DNA of 64,000 bases, taken from positions 2,790,001 to 2,854,000 of the forward strand of contig NZ_JBFRXN010000002.1 in NCBI RefSeq assembly GCF_040947875.1, in the 5' to 3' direction. The notes beneath the pieces were generated by a model. The model searched no databases, had not been told where the DNA came from, and saw only the letters and a program-made list of their open reading frames with translations. The position numbers and the translations under genes are program-made. Shown in pieces: positions 8,348-16,741 of this stretch; within the stretch, counting starts at the first letter, position 1, and the number at the start of each line of letters is the position of its first letter. Origin of the DNA: Pseudomonas sp. MYb118 (GTDB lineage: Bacteria > Pseudomonadota > Gammaproteobacteria > Pseudomonadales > Pseudomonadaceae).

Positions 8348-9106
8348 ATGTCAGATCAAGGGATTGTTGCGTCTACTCCTTACGTTTCGCTCGGCCATCG
8401 CCATGAGGAATTGGCCTCGCGTGGCTGGACGGTGCTGACCGCCGGCGAATTTGCCTACGACGTCGTCGGCACTTTGCAGGCCTTCGGCCGAATCATTCCG
8501 CAGTTCAACGGGCAAACCGCTTACCCCATCACCCGCAAGCCGGGCTACGAAGCCTTGCCCTATTCCCAGAGCATGAACGGCATTGGCCCACACACCGAAG
8601 CGCCGGTCTACGGGCCGCCGCCGCGTTACCTGGCCTTGCATTGTCATCAACAGGCCACCTGCGGTGGCGGGCATACCGGGCTGGTGGACGGTATCGAGTT
8701 CCTCGCTCATCTGGGACGCACCGAACCTGACTTGCGCGAATGGCTCGAGGAAAACCCCGTGGAGTTCGTGGCCACCGCCAAGCCCGGGGAGGCGGCACAG
8801 ACGCGGGTCAAGGAATACATCCTCACGCCTACGGAAGACGGGGATATTTTCCGCTTCAGCTACAACCAGTTTCACTACGGTGATGTGAACCCTTCCGAGG
8901 CGGACCTGCAGCAATCGAAGGTGGCCAACAGCAACTCGCCGCTGGCCCGCTTCGCCACCCTGGGCGAAGCCTGGTTCGTCGAGCACAACACGCCGGTGTT
9001 GATCCCCGACGGCTGCCTGTTGATCTGGGATAACTGGCGAATGATCCACGCCCGCAGCCGCTACACCGATCCCGGACGCAACCTGACCCGCTACTGGCTG
9101 GCCTGA
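8348..9106 (+). CDS. Fe(II)/2-oxoglutarate oxygenase, TauD / clavaminate synthase-like
   Basis: The 252-residue product has a facial-triad motif H82-x-E84 (GPHTEAP) and distal H234 (MIHARSRY), with R245 or R248 placed to bind 2-oxoglutarate. The HxE form instead of HxD is typical of clavaminate synthase-type members. The segment NGIGPHTEAPVYGPPPRYLALHC also fits that group. It probably hydroxylates, desaturates or cyclises an amino-acid-like substrate. It sits 21 bases after the aminotransferase gene with AGGA before the start. The substrate is not deducible. Confidence 0.85.
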   Translation: MSDQGIVASTPYVSLGHRHEELASRGWTVLTAGEFAYDVVGTLQAFGRIIPQFNGQTAYPITRKPGYEALPYSQSMNGIGPHTEAPVYGPPPRYLALHCHQQATCGGGHTGLVDGIEFLAHLGRTEPDLREWLEENPVEFVATAKPGEAAQTRVKEYILTPTEDGDIFRFSYNQFHYGDVNPSEADLQQSKVANSNSPLARFATLGEAWFVEHNTPVLIPDGCLLIWDNWRMIHARSRYTDPGRNLTRYWLA

Positions 9107-9132
9107 TTCATTCGTCTTTCCTTTTCCCTTGC

Positions 9133-9154
9133 GCGTACCCCTCGGCGGGTACGC
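9133..9154 (+). other. perfect intra-operon hairpin
   Basis: GCGTACCC (9133-9140) and GGGTACGC (9147-9154) form a perfect 8-bp stem with a 6-base loop in the 67-bp gap between the 2-oxoglutarate oxygenase and AurF-type genes. No T run follows, so it is more likely an mRNA-stability or processing element than a terminator. Confidence 0.5.
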
Positions 9155-9173
9155 GTCCTACAGGTATCGCGTC

Positions 9174-10133
9174 ATGCAAACAGCAATCGAGATCGCCAAG
9201 GTCGATCATCAACTGGTGGTACGCCTCAACCAGGCCTGGACTAAACGGGCTACGGTGTGCTCGCCGGACAAGGCCCAGGTCAACGAAACATTCGACCCGG
9301 CACGCCCGGATTACCCGGAGTGCATGGTGCCGTTTTTCCATCACCCGAAATTCCAGGCCCTGGACGCCGAGCTGAAAAGCAGCGTCGTGACCTGGGGCTG
9401 GATCGGCTACAACCTGCGCACGGTGACCGCCGAAGAACATGTGGTGAACCCGGCCCTGAGCGTCATTGCCAACCAGTACCTGGGCAAGGACCACTGGCAT
9501 TTTCGCGAGGCGATGCAGCAGACGCTGATCGACGAGCACTACCACACGTTGATGCACCTGCGTGCCATCGAGCGCACCCGCGAAGATCGCGCCCTCGATC
9601 AGGACCTGGACCTACCGCCCTCCGTCACCTACCTGCGCCTGATCGCCTTGCAGGAAACCCTGGCGCAACAGTGGCAGCGTGACCTGGCGGCGATCACCTT
9701 CGCGGTGGTGGCCGAGATCAGCGTCAATGCCTACCTGGACCTGCTGGCCGACGACCAGACCATCCAGCCACAGAACCGTCGGGTCGCCGAACTGCACAAC
9801 CGTGATGAATATGCCCACAGCAAGGTGCTCGCGGAGGTGGCGAAAGTGATGTACGCCGGCATGTCGCCGGAGCGCCGGGCGTTTTTCACACAGACCTTGT
9901 CGGTAGCGCTGAGCGCATTCGTGGCCCAGGACTACTCGATGTGGGAAGCCATTCTGACCCAGCTCGGGGTCGAGGACGCAGCGGTGATCATTGCCGACAC
10001 CCGCGAGAGCAACCGCAACGCGACGATCATGCGCGACTACAGCGGCTTGCATCGACTGGCCGAAGACCTGGGCATCAGCGAGCAGATCGACTTCGACTTC
10101 CGCCCGACCCTCAAACCGGCTGCCGTGGCCTGA
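9174..10133 (+). CDS. AurF-family diiron N-oxygenase
   Basis: The 319-residue product shows the ligand pattern of p-aminobenzoate N-oxygenase AurF: a glutamate in TAEEHV (E87/E88), ExxH in EHYH (E121, H124), E181 in AEISVNAY, and HxxxExxH in HNRDEYAH (H208, E212, H215). All seven diiron ligands appear to be present. AurF-type enzymes oxidise amines to hydroxylamines or nitro groups, and relatives act in the chloramphenicol, fragin and valdiazen pathways. ATG at 9174 is chosen because it has an AGG ribosome site and removes an unlikely 15-residue extension. The enzyme marks the cluster as one with N-oxygenation chemistry. Confidence 0.85.
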   Translation: MQTAIEIAKVDHQLVVRLNQAWTKRATVCSPDKAQVNETFDPARPDYPECMVPFFHHPKFQALDAELKSSVVTWGWIGYNLRTVTAEEHVVNPALSVIANQYLGKDHWHFREAMQQTLIDEHYHTLMHLRAIERTREDRALDQDLDLPPSVTYLRLIALQETLAQQWQRDLAAITFAVVAEISVNAYLDLLADDQTIQPQNRRVAELHNRDEYAHSKVLAEVAKVMYAGMSPERRAFFTQTLSVALSAFVAQDYSMWEAILTQLGVEDAAVIIADTRESNRNATIMRDYSGLHRLAEDLGISEQIDFDFRPTLKPAAVA

Positions 10134-10146
10134 TCAGGAGATGAAC

Positions 10147-10950
10147 ATGTCCGTTCCTGCGTACGAAGTATTTGCCATCCGTGTGGGCGCCAATGCCCAG
10201 CGCACGGCGCGGGAGAACTTTCTCTACGACGCCTGTTGCGGCGATCCGAACGCGTCGATGCCGCTGGATTATTACTTCTGGGTGATTCGCCACGAGCAGC
10301 AGGTCATCGTGGTCGACACCTGTTTTCAACCGGCCACAGCCGACCGGCGCAACCGCCAGATGTACTGCTTGCCGGAACAATCCCTGCGCCAGCTGGACGT
10401 TGATCCCGCACGGGTCGAGAACCTGATCCTCACCCATCTGCACTGGGACCATGCCGGCAACCTGGGCTTGTTCCCCCGTGCCACGGTGCATTTGCAGGAA
10501 GCCGAACTGCGCTTCTGCACCGGCCCGAAAATGGCCCATCGCACGGTGAACAAAACCTACGAGGTCGAGGACGTGATGTCGGCGCTGCCACCGCTGTTCG
10601 AAGGGCGCCTGCGTTTGCACGGCGGCGCGGTCGAAGTGGCGCCGGGCGTGACCTTGCACCCGGTGGGCGGCCATACACCGGGCAGCCAGGTGGTGCGGGT
10701 CCACACGGCGCGCGGGTGGATCGTCCTGGCCTCGGATGCTGCGCACCTGTGGGCCAACATCCGCGAGCGCAGCCCGTTCCCGATCCTCGATGACCTGGCG
10801 CAGACGCTGGAAGCCTTCAGCCTGATCAATGAACTCGCCGACGGCCCGGACCACGTCATCCCCGGCCACGACCCGCTGATCGCCGAGCGTTTCCCGCATT
10901 GGAACGATGATCCGCACATTATCTGCCTGCACCAACCCCCTGCGTCGTAG
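10147..10950 (+). CDS. metallo-beta-lactamase-fold hydrolase, AHL lactonase-like
   Basis: The 267-residue product has HLHWDHAGN (the HxHxDH dinuclear zinc motif, about residues 98-106), a later GGHTPGS histidine and a downstream DAAH plus PGHDP. This arrangement matches the N-acyl homoserine lactonase (AiiA/AttM) branch of the metallo-beta-lactamase fold. AGGAG at 10136-10140 favours the ATG at 10147 over the one at 10141. It is the last gene of the second unit, only 13 bases after the N-oxygenase gene. It may hydrolyse an ester, lactone or thioester intermediate; true quorum quenching is less likely in this context. Confidence 0.85.
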   Translation: MSVPAYEVFAIRVGANAQRTARENFLYDACCGDPNASMPLDYYFWVIRHEQQVIVVDTCFQPATADRRNRQMYCLPEQSLRQLDVDPARVENLILTHLHWDHAGNLGLFPRATVHLQEAELRFCTGPKMAHRTVNKTYEVEDVMSALPPLFEGRLRLHGGAVEVAPGVTLHPVGGHTPGSQVVRVHTARGWIVLASDAAHLWANIRERSPFPILDDLAQTLEAFSLINELADGPDHVIPGHDPLIAERFPHWNDDPHIICLHQPPAS

Positions 10951-10960
10951 CTCCCAACCG

Positions 10961-11049
10961 CTGTAGGAGCGAGCTTGCTCGCGATGCGGAGTGTCAGCCG
11001 ACGCATTTGTATCTGACACACCGCATCGCGAGCAAGCTCGCTCCTACAG
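10961..11049. repeat. REP doublet (inverted pair)
   Basis: CTGTAGGAGCGAGCTTGCTC at 10961 and its reverse complement ending at 11049 flank a short spacer that is itself partly palindromic. It lies between two convergent genes, a usual place for Pseudomonas REP elements. Confidence 0.9.
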
Positions 11050-11058
11050 GGTAAGGTG

Positions 11059-12486
11059 TTAGACCTGCGCCTTAAGCAACCCCCCCAACCTCGCCAGCGC
11101 CTCATCAATCTTCGGCGAATACGGCATCCCGCAGCCGATCCGCACAAAATGATTGAAGCGCGGGCTGTTGGAAAAGATATCCCCAGGCGAAATCTGGATG
11201 CCCACCTGCAGCGCCTCATGGAACAACCGTATCGACGAACAATGGGGCGGCAGTTCCACCCACAACAACGTCCCGCCCCGAGGCTCGCTGACGCTGGTAC
11301 CCACCGGGAAGTAGCGGGTGATCGACTCACTCATCTGCTGGCGTTGGTGTGTCAGGGTTTTCCTCAAACGGCGCAGGTAACGTTCGTAGGACGGGGTTTT
11401 CATGAACTCGCTCACCGCCATTTGCGACATCACTTCGCAGCCCCTGGACTGGGCATGTTTGAGCATCGCCACGCGCTCGTGCCATTTCCCAGCACTGATC
11501 CAGCCCAGGCGTATGCCCGGTGCCAGGGTTTTGTTCAGCGATGCGCAATGGATCACGTTGTCGCTGAGGTCCCAATGTTTGAGCGTGGACAGCGGCTGTT
11601 CGATGTCCACCAGATCCCCATAGGTGTCGTCTTCGATCAGCACCGTGCCGTGTTCGGCGCACAGTTGCACCAGTCGGGCCTTGTTGGCATCCGGCATGAT
11701 GCTGCCCAGCGGATTTTGCAGGTTGGGCATGACGATCAGCGCCTGGATGGCTTCCGGGCCTTGCAGCAGTTGCTCGAGGGCCAGCAGGTTGATGCCGGCC
11801 TGGGCCGTCGCCGGCACTTCCCGGGTACGCAGGTGCAGGCTTTCGAGAATCTGCAGGAGCCCGTAGAAGGTCGGGGATTCCACGGCCACGGTGTCGCCCG
11901 GTTGAGTGACCGCACGCAGCGCCAGCGTCAGGGCTTCGGTGGCGCCGTGGGTGATGACGATTTTTTCTGCCGGCAGTTGCGTCTTGGCCGCCAGTGCCCG
12001 GCGAGCCAGCAGGTTGCGCAACGCCAGGCAGCCGTTTGTCGAGCCTTCGGCATCGAGCAAATGCGCGTCCCGGCGCAAAGCCTTGGCCATGTGATCTTGC
12101 AGGGTCTTCAACGGGTAGAGCGACGGTGCGCAGTAGGCACTGGCCAGGTTGACCCGGATCGCCGCGCGTTGTCCGGCCGTGAGTACCGAGGAAATGGGAG
12201 GGTGAAGGCCGAGGTAGACGCTGGTGTCGAAGGGCGGGGGAGTGAGGGGAACCGGTTTGGGCGCAGTGTCGGGCAGGCGAATGTAGTTGCCGGAGCGCGG
12301 TCGGGCTTCAAGGACGCCGCAGTCCTCGAGCTCGCGACAAACCTGCACGGCGGTGGACAGGCTGACCGCGTGTTTCTCCATCATCAGCCTGATCGAGGGG
12401 AAACGTTCACCGGTTTTCAAGGTACCGCTGCGGATCGCGTCGAGGTAGTGGTTGGCCAACTGACGGTACAGGGGAAGCGTGTGCAT
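11059..12486 (-). CDS. MocR/GntR-family regulator, second copy
   Basis: The 475-residue product has an N-terminal winged helix (about residues 5-70, GERFPSIRLMMEKHAVS) and an aminotransferase-like domain with the PLP lysine at K319 (ASLNKTLAPGIRLGW). It differs clearly from the MocR at 138-1547. Its promoter faces the terminator at 12644, not a divergent gene, so its target is not evident from position. Such proteins often regulate amino acid, PLP or transporter genes. It is convergent with the biosynthesis cluster and separated from it by a REP doublet, so a link to that pathway is not supported. Confidence 0.88.
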   Translation of the reverse strand: MHTLPLYRQLANHYLDAIRSGTLKTGERFPSIRLMMEKHAVSLSTAVQVCRELEDCGVLEARPRSGNYIRLPDTAPKPVPLTPPPFDTSVYLGLHPPISSVLTAGQRAAIRVNLASAYCAPSLYPLKTLQDHMAKALRRDAHLLDAEGSTNGCLALRNLLARRALAAKTQLPAEKIVITHGATEALTLALRAVTQPGDTVAVESPTFYGLLQILESLHLRTREVPATAQAGINLLALEQLLQGPEAIQALIVMPNLQNPLGSIMPDANKARLVQLCAEHGTVLIEDDTYGDLVDIEQPLSTLKHWDLSDNVIHCASLNKTLAPGIRLGWISAGKWHERVAMLKHAQSRGCEVMSQMAVSEFMKTPSYERYLRRLRKTLTHQRQQMSESITRYFPVGTSVSEPRGGTLLWVELPPHCSSIRLFHEALQVGIQISPGDIFSNSPRFNHFVRIGCGMPYSPKIDEALARLGGLLKAQV

Positions 12487-12643
12487 GATGACCTCAGCAA
12501 TTGCACCACTGAAGTCTTGGGCTGGAAAGAAAGTCGATGTTCCCCGCAGGCGGACCCGTGGTGCTCAGGGGTGAAGGGAAGTGTTTAAACATGTGTCGAT
12601 ACTGTGAGATTAATCGGGCTTTGGCAGGAATCGCGGGCAATAA

Positions 12644-12669
12644 AAAGCCCCGCTCTAGGGCGGGGCTTT
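12644..12669 (-). terminator. rho-independent terminator of the gene at 12700
   Basis: AAAGCCCCGC (12644-12653) pairs with GCGGGGCTTT (12660-12669). On the minus strand it is followed by a T run, directly downstream of the hypothetical gene. Confidence 0.85.
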
Positions 12670-12699
12670 CAGGCCGGTAGCGACGGTGTCGCGGGGTTG

Positions 12700-13404
12700 T
12701 TATTGCGCGGCGATGCTGTAGCCGTCGAAGGCTGTCTGCTGTTGAAGCGCGGTGATGATGTTCTTGCGATTGACCGCCTGTTCGGTACCGGCATTGTCCA
12801 GGAAGGTCTCGCTTTCCAGCTCCGCTTCATCGCCTTCGCCAACGAAGGCAAAACCCAGGAACTCCAGCGCTTCACGGTCAACGCTCAGGCGCGAACGCGG
12901 CGTGCGCAGCGGCAGGGTGACGCTCACGCCATCCTTGCTGATGGTGAACACTTCGGCTTCTTTCTTGGCGCGGGCGGCCTTGCCCTTGCCACCGCCAGGA
13001 TTGCTGATGGCCTGATGGGTCTGGTTCAGCACTTTCAGCGCCAGGCCGTAGACGATTTCCTGGAAGGCCGGGTCGTCCTTGAAGCTGGACAGGATGCGAC
13101 TGATCGGGAACCGGCTGCTCAGGTCTTCCAGCGCCGCGGTGTCGGCGGCTTCGGCGTCCTTGAGCTGCTTGAGCTGGCCCATCAGTTCGTAGGCGGTATC
13201 GTCATCAAAGCGGTCATGCGCCTGGCGGATCGCGGCACGCAGCTCGCGGATCTGCTCGCTTTCCCGGGTGGACTGGAAAGCGTCCAGCACCATCTCGCTG
13301 ATGGTTTTGGCCTGGGACACATGTTGTGAAAGATTGATGGAGTTTTCGTATTCCGCTTTGGACGACAGGGTGACTACGGATTCAGCGGTATTGGAATCGG
13401 ACAT
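12700..13404 (-). CDS. conserved-looking hypothetical protein, 234 residues
   Basis: I do not recognise the family. The product starts MSDSNTAESV at 13404; a 32-residue upstream extension is rejected as basic and repeat-free with no ribosome site. The N-terminal half is acidic and helical with coiled-coil-like stretches (residues 15-100). A Gly/Lys/Arg/Ala linker GGGKGKAARAKKE follows, then a beta-rich C-terminal part (FTISKDGVSVTLPL, SRLSVDREALEFLGFAF). There is no signal peptide or membrane segment. It is a single-gene unit with its own terminator. Codon use resembles its neighbours, so it does not look recently acquired. Confidence 0.7.
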   Translation of the reverse strand: MSDSNTAESVVTLSSKAEYENSINLSQHVSQAKTISEMVLDAFQSTRESEQIRELRAAIRQAHDRFDDDTAYELMGQLKQLKDAEAADTAALEDLSSRFPISRILSSFKDDPAFQEIVYGLALKVLNQTHQAISNPGGGKGKAARAKKEAEVFTISKDGVSVTLPLRTPRSRLSVDREALEFLGFAFVGEGDEAELESETFLDNAGTEQAVNRKNIITALQQQTAFDGYSIAAQ

Positions 13405-13501
13405 TGAAATTTCACTACTTTTTTCAGCTTGAATAGAGACGAGAAAGCGCGGGGGCTTTTTCCGGCCGACTAGCCTATTGGACAGAGGCGGGGTTGTCAC
13501 C

Positions 13502-13774
13502 CTGTAGGAGCGAGCTTGTCGAAACGTCGAACCGTCGCGATGGTCGTCAACGATAACGCGGAAAACCTGACACCCCGCGGTGGCCTCAAGTCCATCGCGA
13601 GCAAGCTCGCTCCTACAGTGGATCGCGTTCTCCTGTAGGAGCGAGCACGCTCGCGATGGTCGTCAACGATAACGCTGGAAACCTGACACCCCGCGGTGTA
13701 CTTGAGTCCATCGCGAGCAAGCTCGCTCCTACAGTGGATCGCGTTTCCTGTGGGAGCGAGCCTGCTCGCGATGG
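13502..13774. repeat. array of REP elements (five or more palindromes)
   Basis: At least five REP units, in alternating orientation, are separated by a repeated spacer containing GTCGTCAACGATAACGC and CTGACACCCCGCGG. The first unit (13503) is damaged (GAGCTTGTCGAAAC). The array sits between the minus-strand HK gene end and the start of the hypothetical gene's promoter region and explains most of the 400-bp gap. Confidence 0.9.
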
Positions 13775-13813
13775 TCGTGAACGATAACGCGAGCCAGCAG
13801 GAGCGACAGGGTC

Positions 13814-15328
13814 TTATAGTTGCGGCGAATTGAGGTTCATCGAGCGCACCGCCCACTGTTCCGCAGTCTGTTGATCCACCGGCAGGCTGAAGCGAAAGGT
13901 CGCGCCGCGCCCTGGCAGCTCGACCAACTGGATATCCCGGCCATGCAATTGCAGGATCCGGTGCACGATCCGCAGCCCCAGCCCGCCATCGCGGCGTGCG
14001 CCGCCGATGTTGAACGGGCGCAGGAACAGGCCTTCGCGCAATTGCGGGGCGATGCCGGGGCCGGTATCGCTGACGGTCACTTCGACGAACGCCCCCTGTG
14101 GCCGCAGGCTCAGCTCGATTTCCCCTCCTGGCGGCGTATGGCGCAGGGCGTTGTCGAACAGGTTGGTCAGCACCCGTTCGATCAAGCCCAGGTCCGCGCA
14201 GGCTGCCGCCACGCTGGGGGCGAAGCTGGCCTTGAGTTCGACCTGGCGCGCCTCGGCGGTGAGCTCGAACTTCTGGAAAATATCCTGCACCAGGTCGGTC
14301 AGGGAGAAACGCTCCAGCACCGGCTGCACAAAACCATGCTCCAGGCGCACCAGTTCCAGCAGCGACTGTGCCAGTCCACCCACCTTGCGACTCTGATCCA
14401 GGGCGATGCCCAGATAACGCCGCCGCTCGTCGGCCGATAACGTTGCGTCCTTGAGCGACAGGGTCTCCAGGTAACCGTGCATCGACGCCAGCGGCGTGCG
14501 CAAGTCATGGGAAATGTTCGCCACCAGCTCGCGACGCTCCTGATCCTGGCGAGTCAACGAACGCCATTGGTCGCTGAGCCGCGCCTGCATCTGCCGAAAC
14601 GTCGCATCGAGGATGGCGATTTCGTCATGGCTGGCGATTTTTTCCGCCGGAGCCACCACGGGCGCCGTCGGGACGCCGTCGATGTCGAATTGGCTGACTG
14701 TCTCGGTCAGGCGCCGCAAGGGCCGGGTGATCAATGCAAACGCGGTGAGACCGGCAATCAGGCAAAGCAGCGCCACCAGGGCGATGGACAGCAATGCGGT
14801 ATCGAGCGCCGCACTGGTTGCACCGCGTTGGGCCAGGCGGTCGTGGTCTTCGCCCAGCAGCACCACGTACAGGTAACCGGCAGGCTGGCCATTGACCTTC
14901 AGCGGCGCCGCGCTGAACACCTTGTGGGCGTCGAGGCTGCGCGGGTCGTCACCGAGGATCGGCAGGGCATCGCCCCTGAGCAGGCGCTGGACCGGCGCGA
15001 GGTCGACACGGTCACGGTGAATCCGCCCTTCAGGGGCCGCACTGCCGACAATCTTGCCCTCGGTGTCGAGCAGGTACACCTCGACACTCGGGTTGACCAG
15101 CATCAGCTTGCTGAACAGATCGCGCACGGCATTGGGCATCAGGCCCTGGGTGTCCATCAGCACGGTGTCACGGGCGATGTGCTGGGCCAGGTCGCGCGAT
15201 AGGCCCTGCACCACTTCCTGCTCGTGCATCTGGTTGGAGCGCACCTGCATCCACGCCGACGTGCCGCAGCACACCAGCAACAGAGCGGCGAACACCAGCG
15301 ACAGACGCTGCGTCAGGGTCAGCCTCAT
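13814..15328 (-). CDS. sensor histidine kinase beside the periplasmic Msr operon
   Basis: The 504-residue product starts MRLTLTQRL, sharing ATGA with the stop of the upstream response regulator. It has a first membrane helix (about 10-27), a periplasmic sensor region (about 30-175), a second helix (about 176-200), HAMP (201-250), the phospho-acceptor H274 in ANISHDLRTPL, and an ATPase domain with NLFDNALRHTPPGG and DTGPGIA. It is expected to autophosphorylate and pass phosphate to the partner regulator. Because the pair is divergent from msrB-dipZ-msrA, sensing of envelope oxidative stress is a reasonable inference. Confidence 0.92.
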   Translation of the reverse strand: MRLTLTQRLSLVFAALLLVCCGTSAWMQVRSNQMHEQEVVQGLSRDLAQHIARDTVLMDTQGLMPNAVRDLFSKLMLVNPSVEVYLLDTEGKIVGSAAPEGRIHRDRVDLAPVQRLLRGDALPILGDDPRSLDAHKVFSAAPLKVNGQPAGYLYVVLLGEDHDRLAQRGATSAALDTALLSIALVALLCLIAGLTAFALITRPLRRLTETVSQFDIDGVPTAPVVAPAEKIASHDEIAILDATFRQMQARLSDQWRSLTRQDQERRELVANISHDLRTPLASMHGYLETLSLKDATLSADERRRYLGIALDQSRKVGGLAQSLLELVRLEHGFVQPVLERFSLTDLVQDIFQKFELTAEARQVELKASFAPSVAAACADLGLIERVLTNLFDNALRHTPPGGEIELSLRPQGAFVEVTVSDTGPGIAPQLREGLFLRPFNIGGARRDGGLGLRIVHRILQLHGRDIQLVELPGRGATFRFSLPVDQQTAEQWAVRSMNLNSPQL

Positions 15329-16041
15329 GGCTGTTCCTCCGGTGCGGCGAATTTGTAGCCGCGCCCCCATACCGTGAGGATGCGCACCGGGTCTGCCGGG
15401 TCGGCCTCGATCTTGGCGCGCAGGCGGTTGATGTGGGTGTTGACCGTGTGTTCGTAGCCTTCGTGGCTGTAGCCCCACACGGCATTGAGCAGGTCCATGC
15501 GCGAGAACACCTTGCCGGGTTGGCGGGCGAAGAAAAACAGCAGGTCGAACTCCCGGGGCGTGAGGTCCAGGCGCCGCCCGTCGAGGGTGACTTCGCGGGT
15601 GATCGGGTCGATGCCGAGCCCATCCAGGATCAGGCTGCCGGCGTCCATCTTCAGGTTGCGCGCCATGGCCTCGACCCGGCGCAGCAGGGCCTTGACCCGG
15701 GCCACCAGCTCGAGCATGGAAAAGGGTTTGGCCAGGTAGTCGTCGGCGCCGAGCTCCAGCCCGAGAATCCGGTGCACTTCGCTGGAGCGTGCGCTGGTGA
15801 TGATGATCGGTGTGTAGCGCGCCATGGCGCGGGCGCGCCGGCAGATTTCCAGGCCGTCGACTCCCGGCAGCATCAAATCGAGAATCAATGCGTCCCAGCT
15901 TCCTTGCTGCAGCAGTCGCATACCTTCGTTGCCATCGGCGCAGTGCACCACCTCGAATTGCTCGTCACGCAGGTGCAGGCAGATAAGGTCGGCGATATGC
16001 AGGTCGTCCTCGACCACGAGAACGCGTTTGGTCTGTTCCAT
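15325..16041 (-). CDS. OmpR-family response regulator
   Basis: The 238-residue product has a receiver domain (1-120) with the acidic pocket E11/D12, phospho-acceptor D55 (LILDLMLPG) and K105 region (LAKPFS), then a winged-helix DNA-binding domain ending in TVWGRGYKF. ATG at 16041 is preferred: AAGGA is nine bases upstream, while the TTG at 16050 would abut that site. It is translationally coupled to the kinase gene through a 4-base overlap. It is divergent from the periplasmic methionine sulfoxide reductase operon, which is its likely target. Confidence 0.92.
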   Translation of the reverse strand: MEQTKRVLVVEDDLHIADLICLHLRDEQFEVVHCADGNEGMRLLQQGSWDALILDLMLPGVDGLEICRRARAMARYTPIIITSARSSEVHRILGLELGADDYLAKPFSMLELVARVKALLRRVEAMARNLKMDAGSLILDGLGIDPITREVTLDGRRLDLTPREFDLLFFFARQPGKVFSRMDLLNAVWGYSHEGYEHTVNTHINRLRAKIEADPADPVRILTVWGRGYKFAAPEEQP

Positions 16042-16192
16042 CCAGTTCAATCCTTCGACGCAATGGGCACATTGTGCGGGTTTTCCAACGCCAGAGTTAT
16101 CACGAATTATTTAACTTCTCGTGAGGATTTGGCGATCAACCCAAGCCTAGGCTGTGTTCCACGAAAGGCACTTTGGATTGTTGGAGGCGGCC

Positions 16193-16705
16193 ATGTTTTC
16201 ACGACGACATTTTCTTCTCGCGGGCGGTGGGCTGGGGGTTGCAGCGGTGGTGGCGGGTGTATTGCCAAAATTTGCCACGACCAGCGCACTGCTCAGCGAG
16301 GCCAATGCCGAGGAGGTGTTCGAGGTGACCCACAGCGACAGCGAATGGCGCTCGAAACTCAGTGCCGAGCAGTACGAGATCCTGCGCGAAGAGGGCACCG
16401 AACGGGCCTACAGCAGTGCCCTCAACGACGAGCATCGCGAGGGCACCTTCGCCTGTGCCGGTTGTGAGCTGGCGCTGTTCTCCTCGGCGACCAAGTTCGA
16501 AAGCCACACCGGCTGGCCGAGTTTCTGGGCGCCGCTGGACAAGGCCGTTGCCACTCGCCAGGACCGCACCTTCGGCATGTTGCGCGAGGAGGTGCACTGC
16601 CGGCGTTGCGGTGGGCATTTGGGGCACGTCTTCGATGACGGGCCGAAACCCACCGGCCTGCGTTACTGCATGAATGGCCTGGCGATGACCTTCCAACCGG
16701 TCTGA
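16193..16705 (+). CDS. msrB: peptide-methionine (R)-S-oxide reductase MsrB, Tat-exported
   Basis: The 170-residue product starts MFSRRHFLLAGGG, a twin-arginine signal (SRRHFL) with a hydrophobic stretch to about residue 33. The MsrB domain follows: zinc ligands C88, C91, C136, C139 (CAGC, CRRC), GWPSF, and catalytic C159 in RYCMN. It reduces methionine-R-sulfoxide. A GGAGG site precedes the start and supports this start over one 39 bases earlier. It heads the msrB-dipZ-msrA operon. Most pseudomonads use cytosolic MsrB, so export is the notable point. Confidence 0.93.
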   Translation: MFSRRHFLLAGGGLGVAAVVAGVLPKFATTSALLSEANAEEVFEVTHSDSEWRSKLSAEQYEILREEGTERAYSSALNDEHREGTFACAGCELALFSSATKFESHTGWPSFWAPLDKAVATRQDRTFGMLREEVHCRRCGGHLGHVFDDGPKPTGLRYCMNGLAMTFQPV

Positions 16706-16741
16706 CCCAAGGCCTTTGACTTCACTTTTCAGGTAAACACC

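Noticed and set aside
10147-10950. true quorum-quenching lactonase
   Set aside because: The fold motif fits, but it is the last gene of a biosynthesis unit and no AHL genes are present; a pathway hydrolase is more likely.
13502-13774. CRISPR array
   Set aside because: The repeats are imperfect palindromes in alternating orientation with conserved spacers, as in REP doublets; no cas genes are nearby.
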